A stretch of 45,946 nucleotides of DNA. Source: a virus. Below are positions 21,632-31,235 of this stretch, piece by piece (positions within the stretch are counted from its first letter, which is position 1; each line of letters starts with the position of its first letter). The stretch lies in the IMG/VR virus record IMGVR_UViG_3300048091_000163, positions 1 through 45,946 of that record; one strand, 5' to 3'. The notes beneath the pieces are model-generated. The model saw only the letters and a program-made list of their open reading frames with translations, did no database searches and was not told the DNA's origin. A program made the translations under genes and the position numbers.

Positions 21632-24019
21632 ATGCCTGTCGTACCAACTCCTATGGACGCCGTTAGCGGCGTCGCGCTTCGCCCGCAGCAGGCGGGCTAT
21701 AGCGTCCAGGCAGATGCCGACGCATTCGGGGGCTCTATCGGTCGCGGTATGGAAGCGCTCGCAAGCGGCGTCGGCGATCTCGGCGACGCCGTTGCTCGGG
21801 TCAAGAACCTGGACAATATTAACGCGTCGAAGGACGCGGAAAACAATCTTGGTAACTGGTATCGTGACCGCATGTATGGTGAAGGCGGCTACGCCACGCT
21901 TGAAGGCCGCGCCGCCGTGGACGGTTTCGCGAAGTTTCAGGAGGAAGCGGAAGCTAAGCGGCTGGAGTTTGGTAAGGGCCTACCGCCAGGGGCCGCGAAA
22001 TATTACGATCAGGCGTCCCGCGACCGGCTTAATTCTGTCCTTAACCAGTCTATTCAGCATCAGGCGACGGAAAGAAAGGCGTGGTTCACGGACACGTCAA
22101 ATGCACGTATCGACGGATTCGGGAACGACGCGCTTTCATCCTGGAAAGATCCGGCCAAGGTCAACGAAAGCCTGCTTAGCGGCATTGATGAGTTGAAGCA
22201 GCAAGCCGAAATGCACGGGTGGGATGACAGCGTTTTCCAGCAAAGAAAGCTTGAGTTCGTTTCCGGCGTTACGAAAAACATCGCGCTCCAGATCGCGCAA
22301 ACCGATCCTTTGGCGGCTGAAAAATACATCAATGACGCTGGCGGCCGCTTGCGCGAAACCGACCGAATGGCTCTTACCAATGCCCTTGAAACGCCGCTTC
22401 TCCAGGCAAAGGCGCAAAAGCATTTCTCCGACTGGATGGCCGGGAATAATGGCGCGGAGCCTCCCAAGCAGAGCGGCGGCGATCCGACGCGCGGCATGGG
22501 CGGTTTTGCGCTCATCGACCACGGCCCGACGCGGATCACGTCAACGAACGTGCGCGGCTCTCAGCCGTTTCAACAGGTCGCCAGCCAACTCGTCGGCATG
22601 AGCGAGGGCGCAAACAGCGCGGCTATTTCTCAGTTCATCAGGCAGGCGTGCGGGATCAACGTTGATCCGCGCGTTACGCCTTGGTGCGCCGGTTTTGTCA
22701 ACGGTGTTCTTGGTGCGCAAGGCATCAAGGGTACGGGCTCCCTTGCGGCTCGATCCTTCCTGAACTTCGGCAACGCGACCGACAACCCCAAGCCGGGTGA
22801 TATTGTTGTTCTCGGCCGTGGTGGAGATCCGTCAAAGGGGCACGTTGGTTTTTTCCAGGGCTACGACGCAAACGGCCGCATTCTTGTCCTGGGCGGCAAC
22901 CAGGGCGCAGACGGCCGCGTTTCCGTGTCGGCGCAGAATCCGGCGAACCTGCTCGGCTTCCGTACTGCCGGGGCTGTGACTGAGCATAGTGCGGCCCTGC
23001 CTAATTATACTCCTGAAGGGCTCGCCGCGATCCAAGAGAAGCTTGACAGCATCACAGATCCGAAAGAGCGCGCCGCGACACAGGCCTTGTTTAACTCCGC
23101 ATTCACCATGCAGAAAAAGCAATTGGACGCGCAGAAAGAGCAGGCGGCAACTTGGGCCATGACGCAGGTTGCTTCTGACCCCACGTTTGATGTCACGAAG
23201 ATGCCGATTGATACGCAAACGGCACTTGGTGCCGCTGGCATGTCCTCACTGATGGAGTATCAGAACAAGGTGAAGGCAAGCGGTAATCCGGTGACGGATG
23301 ACCACGTTTTGTATGATCTTCAGACCCAATACGCGAACGATCCGAACGCCTTCGCGCAGCAAGATCTTTTCCAGTACCGCGCGAAACTTTCGAACCAGGA
23401 TTGGGATAAGGTGACTGGCTGGCGTCAAACGGCGCTCACCGACACGAGGAAGGCCAAGGAAGACGGAACGGCACTTTCCCAGGCCATGGCGCAAGCGCAA
23501 GTCCAGTTGCGCGGCGTCGGGCTCATCAAAGACAAATCGGACGGCGGCACGGACGATAAGGCCGTTGCGCAGTTTCAGAATACGTTGTCGGACGAACTGA
23601 ACGACTTTCAGCGGAAGAACGACGGCAAACGCCCAACGCAGCCGGAAGTGCAGGCAATCATCAACCGGCTGCTCTTGCCTATCGCCATTACGACAAAGGG
23701 GCGCGTCTACGGCACGAATACCGTTCCCGGCTTTGGCTTCCAAATGGGCTATCAGTCCGACGCCTCGGCGACGGCCGCCCCGAATATCGAAATCGGCGAC
23801 ATCCCTCGCGACGTACGCGAGACGCTTTCGGATCGCTTTGAGCGCCTACAACGCAGGCGGCCGACCGACGAGGAGTTGATTGCGAGCTACGCGAATATCC
23901 TAGCCGGAACGAAGATGGTTCAAGATCCTGCGCCGTGGCAGGGGCCAGAGGCTTTTGACGATGACCGGTTTGCGGGCAGCAAGGCTCCTCTCCGCCCAAC
24001 GAAGGGCGGCCGCCTGTAG
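21632..24019 (+). CDS. Internal virion protein C with peptidoglycan hydrolase domain
   Basis: 795-residue protein in the place of T7 gp15. About residues 1-290 and 445-795 are helical. An inserted domain at about 318-445 matches the TIGR02594/CHAP-NlpC type: WCAGFVNGVLG with Cys352, then PKPGDIVVLGRGG and GHVGFFQG with His404, LGGNQGADGRVSVSA, and LLGFR. Cys and His would be the catalytic pair that cuts the peptide or amide bond of murein. Unlike T7, where the murein activity is a transglycosylase on gp16, here the wall-cutting domain is on the 15-type protein. It would open the cell wall during DNA entry. Confidence 0.85.
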   Translation: MPVVPTPMDAVSGVALRPQQAGYSVQADADAFGGSIGRGMEALASGVGDLGDAVARVKNLDNINASKDAENNLGNWYRDRMYGEGGYATLEGRAAVDGFAKFQEEAEAKRLEFGKGLPPGAAKYYDQASRDRLNSVLNQSIQHQATERKAWFTDTSNARIDGFGNDALSSWKDPAKVNESLLSGIDELKQQAEMHGWDDSVFQQRKLEFVSGVTKNIALQIAQTDPLAAEKYINDAGGRLRETDRMALTNALETPLLQAKAQKHFSDWMAGNNGAEPPKQSGGDPTRGMGGFALIDHGPTRITSTNVRGSQPFQQVASQLVGMSEGANSAAISQFIRQACGINVDPRVTPWCAGFVNGVLGAQGIKGTGSLAARSFLNFGNATDNPKPGDIVVLGRGGDPSKGHVGFFQGYDANGRILVLGGNQGADGRVSVSAQNPANLLGFRTAGAVTEHSAALPNYTPEGLAAIQEKLDSITDPKERAATQALFNSAFTMQKKQLDAQKEQAATWAMTQVASDPTFDVTKMPIDTQTALGAAGMSSLMEYQNKVKASGNPVTDDHVLYDLQTQYANDPNAFAQQDLFQYRAKLSNQDWDKVTGWRQTALTDTRKAKEDGTALSQAMAQAQVQLRGVGLIKDKSDGGTDDKAVAQFQNTLSDELNDFQRKNDGKRPTQPEVQAIINRLLLPIAITTKGRVYGTNTVPGFGFQMGYQSDASATAAPNIEIGDIPRDVRETLSDRFERLQRRRPTDEELIASYANILAGTKMVQDPAPWQGPEAFDDDRFAGSKAPLRPTKGGRL

Positions 24020-24042
24020 GCCATAACAACCATCTGAACTGT

Positions 24043-24072
24043 AAACCGGCCTTCTACCAAGGAGGCCGGTTT
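24043..24072 (+). other. Stem-loop partly covering the ribosome site of the giant gene
   Basis: Perfect 10-bp stem AAACCGGCCT / AGGCCGGTTT with a 10-base loop. The AAGGAGG ribosome site (24059-24065) begins in the loop and ends in the stem, and the ATG follows 1 base after the hairpin. It could set the low translation rate needed for a core protein of few copies. Only three T residues follow, so it is a weak terminator. Confidence 0.7.
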
Positions 24073-24073
24073 G

Positions 24074-27000
24074 ATGGTTGATGTTGACGACGTAAACGCA
24101 TATTTCGACGCACAAGAAAGCCAGTCTGCGAACATTGCTAATCTTAGCATCGCAGCGGCGGGGCGAACGCCCGAGGAAGCGGCGAAGGACTTCAATACTG
24201 CGCATACATTCGCCAAAGTCACAGGCAATCCGGTCCCACCTATTCCAGTCGTTCGCGACTACCGGCCTGACTTCGAAAGCAAGATTAGCGAGTTTGAACG
24301 GCTCAACGCGTTGACCGCTTCGCCGCGCCTCGCGTCGTGGCTCTCGCATCCTGAAAATTCCGACCGCGCGCCAATCGTCGCCGACGATCTGAAGAACCTG
24401 GGCTTTTGGGAAGGGCTCGGGAAAAGCTCTTACGAAGGCGTTCGGGCCGTACCGGGCGGCGTGATCTCTGGCACCGGCAACGCCATGGAAGGCGTCGGCC
24501 GCCTTTTCGCCCCCGACTATGAAGCGCCGACAGCGCCCGTCACCCCCACAGATGCCGGGTATCTTGAACGGGCTTGGAATTGGGCGCTAGGAGTTCGGGC
24601 GCAAGCAATCCAGGATTCGGAACAGAAAAGGCAGAACCTCGTAAAAGCAGGCAAGAGCCTGACAGAGACGGGCAGAGCGACGCTGCCGCCCTCTCCTGGA
24701 TATGAAGATAGCTATAGCGTCATGATCGGGCATACCCTCGGGGCGCTTATTCCTATGCTTGGCATGGGCGCGGCGACGGGCGGCACTGGCGCGCTTGCAA
24801 CCGGCGTTGCCCAGGTCGCCGGGTTCGGCGCTGAAGACGCGCGAGCGCACGGCGCTGATGAGAAAACGCAGAACGAATCAGCCTTGTGGAACGCGCCGTT
24901 TGGCGCGCTCGACCTCGCACCCGTTATGCGCCTTCTGCGAATGCCAGCCGCAAGGCAAGGCGTTATGGAGATCGCCAAATCTGTCGCCACACAGTTCGCC
25001 CTACAGGGCGGAACGGGAGCAATCCAGACCGTGGCGGCCAACGAGGTCGCCAAGACGCTGTATGATCCCAACAGGGCCACTCTCGACGGCGTGGCGGATA
25101 GCGCAGGCGTCGGCGGCGCAACGGGCGTCATCACAGACCTTGTGCGGCTCGGCCTGGGGGCCATCGTCCGCAGAAGAATTTCCGTTCCCGAGGCCCGCGC
25201 CGAGACAGCCAACGCCAACCGGCAGGTTTTGGAGGGCATCACCCAGGCGGCGGCCGGTTCCGTCACTCGCGGACGCTCGGCCGATGTGTTCCGCGATATC
25301 GTCAGCCATGGCGTTGATGGCACTCCGGCGCAGGATATCTTTGTCCCGGCTGATAAGTTTGTTGAATATTTCCAGTCGGTCGGCCAGAACCCTTACGAAC
25401 TGGCGCGCGGGCTCGCTGGCATCAATGACGGCGACTTGCAGGCGGCAATCCAGAGCGACACGGATTTGCGCATTCCGATTGCGACCTATGCGGCCGACAT
25501 GGCGGGCATGGGCCATGACGAATTTTTCCTGGACAATGCCCGCTTCTCTCCTGACGAAATGACGTTCTCCGAAGCGCGCGAGTTCAACGAGCGCAAAGAC
25601 GATCTTCGCCAGGAGGCATGGGACGAGGCCGAAAGCCAGCGCCTCGCCGACGAAAGCGAGCGCTCGACAGAACAGGCAATCTATGACGAAGCGGTTTCGC
25701 GCTTGCGTGTCGCCGGTCGCGCTACCGATGTAGCGACGACTGAGGCCGCGCTCTATCCGTCCTTCTATTCTGCTCGCGCGGCGCATGAGGGCATGGACCC
25801 GGCCGAATTGCTCGCGGCCTACCCCCTGCCCGAGTTCCAAGGCGACTTGCCGCAAGGCATGCAGTTGAAAGATGTTGACGAACTGAACCGCACGCTTGCT
25901 GCCGCACGCAACCGGAAAGAGGTTGCCGACACGCGTCCGTCGCTGCTCGACTTCATCCACGATCATGGCGGCATGACGGACCACGGCGGCGAACTGAAGA
26001 GCCGCGACGCCCTGACCGTCAAGCAGGGCAAGGGCAAGCGGACCCTGAAGCTTGCCCGCAAATCTGAGAAGGCTGCAACCGGCGACATGCTTGGCGGCAA
26101 GTCTGAAGAGGGCCGGAAGCATGGCCCCGATGCCGTCGCCCAGGCGGCTATTGAGGCCGGTTATCTCCTCGATCATCCCGACGTAAAAGAATGGATTGCC
26201 GCCACCCACGAAGGCCGGGAAGCTCCCGATATCACGCGGGCGCTCTACGATGGCATTGACGAGGAATTGCGCGGCAACAAGATCTTCGCCACGGAAGAGA
26301 CGGAAGCGCTGAAGCAGGCGAAACACCTTGCCGAAGTAGAGGAATATCTAGGCTCGCTCGGCCTGTCGCTGAAGGATAGCGATGAGCATATCCGCGCTGG
26401 CCTGGAGGAAGCGGAAAAGCGGCGGTATGCGCAAAGTTTCGCCGCAGACATGCGGGCGCTGATCTCGTCCGCAAAGTCGGCAATCAAGGGCGTCACCGAA
26501 AAGCTGCGCATTGGGCCGGTGTCTAGCGATGTTGCGCAGGTGATTAAGGACCATACCGGGCTCGATGTATCCGGCTATGAGCATGACATAGACACGAACG
26601 CCATCCAGCATATTTTCAAGCGCCACGGCGACGAACGCAAAGAATTGTCACGCGGCCAACTGCCGGTTACGGATGCAGATATCGAGGCCATCCCGTCTAT
26701 CGTGCATTCGGCCGACGCGATTGTTACAGGTGCTAAAAATGCGCGTGGGCAGGAGATCGTTGGCTATATCAAGCGGATGCCCAACGATACGACCCTGTAT
26801 CTCGAAGAGGTCAGAACTGGTCGCAAAACCATGTCTGCCGCCTCCATGCGCAAGTACCCGTCAGATGTCGAAAACGAGAAAATCGCCAAAACGGTTGATG
26901 ATGGGAAATCCTCGGCGGCCAAATCCAGCGATAACGCTGACCTTGCCTCTACGTCCGAAACGTCTCCGAGTGAGATTAGGTTAACCGATCTCTCAAAAAA

Positions 27001-30000
27001 TCGCAATGACGGAGCCACGTTCTTCCAGAAAATGGGCGGTGCGCGCGGCTCAATCCAGTTTCCCGCCAAAGGCGTCGGTTCCGGCGTTACGGTCATCCGT
27101 GCTTTCGAGGGCGCAAACCTGTCCACGGTCGCCCACGAAACCGGGCACTACTTCCTTGCAGTCACCGAAGACATGGCGGCAAAGGGCTTCAAGGGAGCGT
27201 CTGCCGACATGGAAGCTCTCGGCAAATGGTGGGGTGAAAACGCGGCCGATGTCGCCGCCGATGGCAATAAGGCCCTGCCCGATGCCCGCTTGACGGCCGA
27301 CGACGTGCGCGCCGCCCTGGAGACGGGCACAACTGGCGACCCCATCAAGGATGCTGCTATCCAGGTTGGCAAGCATGAGCAGTTCGCGCGCGGCTTTGAG
27401 CACTACTTGATGGAGGGGCGCGCCCCGTCGCTCGATCTCCGTAGCGCTTTCGAAAAATTCCGTTCCTGGATGATATCTATCTACCGGAACCTTACCGGCC
27501 TGGGCGTCAGAATGTCGCCCGACGTAACGGCCGTGTTCGACAGGATGCTTGCCAGCGACGCGCAGATTGAAGAGGCTCGCGCCAATTCTGGCGAGGCTGG
27601 CCCGGTATTCGCGACGGCCGAACAAATGGGCCTGACGCAAGAGCAGTTTGACAGGTTCATGAAGAACCGCCAGCAAGCCCAGGACGATGCCAAAGCCAAG
27701 CTTCTGAAGGAAGCCCTTGCCCCGATCAAGCGCGAGCGTGACGAGGCTTACAAGGCAGAGAAGGCCGCCGTTACCCAGGAAGTCACGCGCGAGGTCAACA
27801 AGCTCCCGATGTATCGGGCTATTGATTGGATCATCAATCGGCGCTGGTACGGTGACGAAGACGGCGGGCATCAGGAAGTTGATGATATCCGCTTTGACAA
27901 AGAAACGCTTGTCGAGCGGTACGGCCCTGGCATTCTCGAAACCCTGCCCTCTGGCAAGCGCAAGGCTTACACGACGGACGGCGGCGCTGATCCTGACGAC
28001 ATTGCCGGGCTCTTCGGCTTTGATAGCGGTGACGAACTGGTGCGGGCGATGGAACGCGCGCCCGACAAGAAGCAGGCAATCGCCGATCAGGTCGAATTGC
28101 GCATGCGGGAAAAGCATGGCGACATGCTGACCGATGGCACGGCGGAAGCCCAGGCGCTTGCGGCCGTCCACAATGACAAGAAGGGCGATTATCTTTCGGC
28201 CGAATTGCGGGCTGTGGTCGAGGTGACGGGTCGCGGCGACACATTGACAGCCAAGCAGGCGAAAGCCTCTGCTCGGGCCGCTACGAGCCGCATGCGTGTC
28301 CGTGACGCGGCTGACAGCCGTCGCTATCTCGCGGCCGAACGCAAGGCAGGCGAGGAAGCCGCCAAGCTCGGCGCGCAGCTTGCCCGCAACAAGGTTTACC
28401 TGGATCAGGCGCGAAACAAGATCGAGGTTACGGCGCGCAAGGCCGCCAAGGGTGAAGCAACCGGCGAACAGGTCGCGGCCGCCATCGACGCGCACAACGC
28501 CAAGCAGGAAACGACCACATCGACCTACACGCACGCGAAGACGGGCAAGGAGGTGACGACGGTCAATAAGGGCTACAACGACCTTGTAGACGCCTACGTT
28601 GACGCGAAGCGCCGCCAGCTGATCAATCACGCGCTCTATTCGGAAAGCGTCAAGATCGCCAAGGAAGTCGAGCGGGCGGAACGCCTCGTCAAGCGCCTGG
28701 GGTCGAAGACGACGCGCGACAAGATCGCGGGCGCAGGCCGTCGCGAAAACGCCCAGGTTGATTATCTGGCGGCGCTCGATGACGTTATGAGCCGTTATGA
28801 CTTCTCGGCCATGACGACGGGTGCCGAAGCTAAGCGCAACGCTTTGAACGACTTCATTACGGCGATGACGGCGGCCGGTCGCGAAAACGAACTGGCTATC
28901 CCTGACGACGTTCTACAGCGCGCGGGGCAGGCTCCATATAAAACCATCCCTGTCGAGGAGCTTCGCGGCGCTGTCGATACCCTGAAGAACATCGAGCATA
29001 TGGCCTTGCGCTGGAATAAGCTTATCGACGCACAGCGCGAACGATCGCTATCCGAGACGGTCGAAGGTGTCGTTAAGGCGATTGACGAAAATCTACCAAA
29101 GAACGAGCCGGGGCGCGTGGCCACCTCCAAGGAAGAGCGCCGGAAGGGCGTTCGTCAGTTCCTTAATCTCTCGCTCAATCTTAACGCGCTGTCGCACCGG
29201 ATCGACGGCGGCGAGCATGGCGGGGCGTTCTTCGAGGCGATCAAGAAACCAATTGACGAAGCGGTCAACCGGCTGACGGTGCGCAAGGTCGCCACCGCCA
29301 AGAAAGTCAAGCAGGCTTTCAGCAGGTACAGCAAGAAGGAAATGAGGTCTATGAATGTCCGCAAGGTCATTCCGGAGCTTGGCGGCCTCAGCCTCTCCAA
29401 GCTTGAGATCCTTGTGATAGCTCTGAATACGGGCAATGCCGACAACCTCCAGCGCTTGACGGATCGAACGCTACTGAAATCGGGCGGTTCGTTTACGCTC
29501 GATCAGGTGCGGGCTGTCCTCAACAATCACCTGGACGCGCGCGACGCTGATTTCGTCCAGTCGGTATTCAATATCCACGAAGAGAACCGGCAGGCGATTG
29601 GCGAGCGCGAGCGGCGTACGACTGGCAAGGAACCGAAGTGGGTCGAACCCACGCCTACCACCATCGGCGGCAAGGAGATCCCAGGCGGCTATTATCCGAT
29701 CATGTACGATAGCCGTCTGTCGTCGCGGGAGCTTGACGAAGATTTCCTCGCGCAGAATGTGACCGGTGGGCAGTACAGCAAGGCGCAGACACGCAACGGT
29801 CACCTGAAGGCTCGCGCGGAATCGTCGGGCCGCCCCCTGTCTCTCGATATTGGCCGGTGGGGCAACGCGCTCAATCAGGCGGATTATGACCTGGATCTTT
29901 CGGAAGCCGTGACCAATGTCGGCCGTGTTCTCAATCATCCCGACGTTAAGGCGGCGTTCCAGTCGAGCGGCAATCAACCGTACCTGGAGACGGTGACGGA

Positions 30001-31174
30001 CTGGCTGCGGGACGTTGGTTCAGGAGAGTTGCACGGCTCGGATATCGTATCTAAGGGCTCGCGTCTGTTTAAGAAAAACTTCACCATGGCGGCGCTCGGC
30101 TTCAATGTATCGACGGCCATGGCGCAGGCGGCCGGTTTGGCTCCGGCGTTCAATCACCTGGGCGCGAAGCATTTCGCCATCGGCGTTCGCGATAGCATGC
30201 GGCCCGCGATGCGCGGCGGCGTGGAAGGCAAATCGCCAATGATGGCAGCACGGCGGGCGGCCGGGGCTGATATCGATATCAGCGACTTCCTGAAGTCGAG
30301 CAAGCGCGGTGCGGTTGGCGAGGCCTACAACACCGGAATGCGTGCCGTCGAGCGCGGCGCATTCTGGCTGTTGGGCCACGCGCAGTACCATCTTGTTGAC
30401 GTTCCCAACTGGCTTGGCGGGTATAGCAAGGGCTTGGAGCTTTACGGCAATGATGAAGCCAAGGCCATCGCCTTTGCTGACGACGCCGTGAAGCGGTCGC
30501 AGGGCTCCGAAAACTTCCACGATAAGAGCGCCATGCAGCGCGGAACGACGGACAGGAACAAACACCAAGACAGCTTTATCAAGCTGTTTGGCGCGCTTTC
30601 GTCGTTCATGGCGACGAAATACAACGCTATCGATATGACGCTGACGGAAAGTAAGCGGAGCATGGCAGATGGCTCCAACAGCGCGGTTTATCTCGCCAAG
30701 GGTGCCCAGCTGGCGGCTAGCCTGCTTATGCTCACGGTGGCCGATGTCGTCGCCGGGGCGGCCATCAAGAAATCTGCGCGTTGGGTTCTGAACGGCGGAC
30801 AGGGCGAAGACGAAAGCAAGGATGAGAGTTGGACGGAATACCTTGCGAAAGAAACGGCATTCGCCACGCTCGGCAACCTGCCCTTCTTCCGCGATATGTC
30901 TGGCGGCTTCCAGGGCTACGGCGACGGCGGCGCTTATGGCTCTATCATGTCTGGAATCGTTCGCGGCGGAACTGGCTTTTGGAACGTTGCCACCAGTGAG
31001 TTCACCGGGCGGAAGATTAAAAACTCCGATTGGACAAGCATTATCTCCGGTATCGGCACGATCTCCGGCCTGCCGTCTGTGGCCTTGAACCGTTTTGTTG
31101 ACGCGGAATTGCGTTACCTACAAGGCGGGAAGGTTACGGTCGCGGACGTGCTGATGGGTAAAAATCATAGGTAA
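24074..31174 (+). CDS. Giant polyvalent internal virion protein (2366 aa) with nuclease and metalloprotease domains
   Basis: It occupies the place of T7 gp16 and is expected to be ejected with the DNA. The strong AAGGAGG site fixes the start at the ATG of MVDVDDVN. Seen in order: hydrophobic Gly/Ala segment near 217-255; a region at about 830-935 (H846-IFKRH851, then PNDTTLYLEEV, RTGRKTMSAASMRKYP) that fits a PBECR-type (Barnase/EndoU/ColicinE5/RelE-like) nuclease; a zinc-protease signature H1021-E-T-G-H1025; long charged helices at about 1200-1650; a C-terminal part with KRSQGSENFHDKSAMQRGT and LPD38-like features; and membrane helices near 2210. Linked nuclease and protease domains are typical of phage polyvalent proteins that act in the newly infected cell. 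Domain names are from memory of family patterns. Confidence 0.85.
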   Translation: MVDVDDVNAYFDAQESQSANIANLSIAAAGRTPEEAAKDFNTAHTFAKVTGNPVPPIPVVRDYRPDFESKISEFERLNALTASPRLASWLSHPENSDRAPIVADDLKNLGFWEGLGKSSYEGVRAVPGGVISGTGNAMEGVGRLFAPDYEAPTAPVTPTDAGYLERAWNWALGVRAQAIQDSEQKRQNLVKAGKSLTETGRATLPPSPGYEDSYSVMIGHTLGALIPMLGMGAATGGTGALATGVAQVAGFGAEDARAHGADEKTQNESALWNAPFGALDLAPVMRLLRMPAARQGVMEIAKSVATQFALQGGTGAIQTVAANEVAKTLYDPNRATLDGVADSAGVGGATGVITDLVRLGLGAIVRRRISVPEARAETANANRQVLEGITQAAAGSVTRGRSADVFRDIVSHGVDGTPAQDIFVPADKFVEYFQSVGQNPYELARGLAGINDGDLQAAIQSDTDLRIPIATYAADMAGMGHDEFFLDNARFSPDEMTFSEAREFNERKDDLRQEAWDEAESQRLADESERSTEQAIYDEAVSRLRVAGRATDVATTEAALYPSFYSARAAHEGMDPAELLAAYPLPEFQGDLPQGMQLKDVDELNRTLAAARNRKEVADTRPSLLDFIHDHGGMTDHGGELKSRDALTVKQGKGKRTLKLARKSEKAATGDMLGGKSEEGRKHGPDAVAQAAIEAGYLLDHPDVKEWIAATHEGREAPDITRALYDGIDEELRGNKIFATEETEALKQAKHLAEVEEYLGSLGLSLKDSDEHIRAGLEEAEKRRYAQSFAADMRALISSAKSAIKGVTEKLRIGPVSSDVAQVIKDHTGLDVSGYEHDIDTNAIQHIFKRHGDERKELSRGQLPVTDADIEAIPSIVHSADAIVTGAKNARGQEIVGYIKRMPNDTTLYLEEVRTGRKTMSAASMRKYPSDVENEKIAKTVDDGKSSAAKSSDNADLASTSETSPSEIRLTDLSKNRNDGATFFQKMGGARGSIQFPAKGVGSGVTVIRAFEGANLSTVAHETGHYFLAVTEDMAAKGFKGASADMEALGKWWGENAADVAADGNKALPDARLTADDVRAALETGTTGDPIKDAAIQVGKHEQFARGFEHYLMEGRAPSLDLRSAFEKFRSWMISIYRNLTGLGVRMSPDVTAVFDRMLASDAQIEEARANSGEAGPVFATAEQMGLTQEQFDRFMKNRQQAQDDAKAKLLKEALAPIKRERDEAYKAEKAAVTQEVTREVNKLPMYRAIDWIINRRWYGDEDGGHQEVDDIRFDKETLVERYGPGILETLPSGKRKAYTTDGGADPDDIAGLFGFDSGDELVRAMERAPDKKQAIADQVELRMREKHGDMLTDGTAEAQALAAVHNDKKGDYLSAELRAVVEVTGRGDTLTAKQAKASARAATSRMRVRDAADSRRYLAAERKAGEEAAKLGAQLARNKVYLDQARNKIEVTARKAAKGEATGEQVAAAIDAHNAKQETTTSTYTHAKTGKEVTTVNKGYNDLVDAYVDAKRRQLINHALYSESVKIAKEVERAERLVKRLGSKTTRDKIAGAGRRENAQVDYLAALDDVMSRYDFSAMTTGAEAKRNALNDFITAMTAAGRENELAIPDDVLQRAGQAPYKTIPVEELRGAVDTLKNIEHMALRWNKLIDAQRERSLSETVEGVVKAIDENLPKNEPGRVATSKEERRKGVRQFLNLSLNLNALSHRIDGGEHGGAFFEAIKKPIDEAVNRLTVRKVATAKKVKQAFSRYSKKEMRSMNVRKVIPELGGLSLSKLEILVIALNTGNADNLQRLTDRTLLKSGGSFTLDQVRAVLNNHLDARDADFVQSVFNIHEENRQAIGERERRTTGKEPKWVEPTPTTIGGKEIPGGYYPIMYDSRLSSRELDEDFLAQNVTGGQYSKAQTRNGHLKARAESSGRPLSLDIGRWGNALNQADYDLDLSEAVTNVGRVLNHPDVKAAFQSSGNQPYLETVTDWLRDVGSGELHGSDIVSKGSRLFKKNFTMAALGFNVSTAMAQAAGLAPAFNHLGAKHFAIGVRDSMRPAMRGGVEGKSPMMAARRAAGADIDISDFLKSSKRGAVGEAYNTGMRAVERGAFWLLGHAQYHLVDVPNWLGGYSKGLELYGNDEAKAIAFADDAVKRSQGSENFHDKSAMQRGTTDRNKHQDSFIKLFGALSSFMATKYNAIDMTLTESKRSMADGSNSAVYLAKGAQLAASLLMLTVADVVAGAAIKKSARWVLNGGQGEDESKDESWTEYLAKETAFATLGNLPFFRDMSGGFQGYGDGGAYGSIMSGIVRGGTGFWNVATSEFTGRKIKNSDWTSIISGIGTISGLPSVALNRFVDAELRYLQGGKVTVADVLMGKNHR

Positions 31175-31193
31175 TGAGCAGCTGACAACTAAG

Positions 31194-31226
31194 CCGTGCC
31201 TAAGTTCGAAAAAAACTTAGGCACGG
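31194..31226 (+). other. Strong stem-loop before the tail-fibre gene
   Basis: Perfect 13-bp stem (CCGTGCCTAAGTT / AACTTAGGCACGG) with a 7-base loop CGAAAAA, ending 9 bases before the fibre ATG. There is no T-run in either direction, so it is probably not an intrinsic terminator. It may be an RNase III-type processing site or a stabiliser of the fibre mRNA. The fibre gene lacks a clear Shine-Dalgarno, and the base of the stem (GGCACGG) is where one would be. Confidence 0.75.
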
Positions 31227-31235
31227 AAAATCTCA

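Noticed and set aside
25001-26326. 441-codon open frame on the minus strand inside the giant gene
   Set aside because: Antisense shadow caused by high GC at third positions; no start signal and no protein-like domains.
27050-28630. 526-codon open frame on the minus strand inside the giant gene
   Set aside because: Same reason: antisense shadow in GC-rich coding DNA, with no neighbours on that strand.
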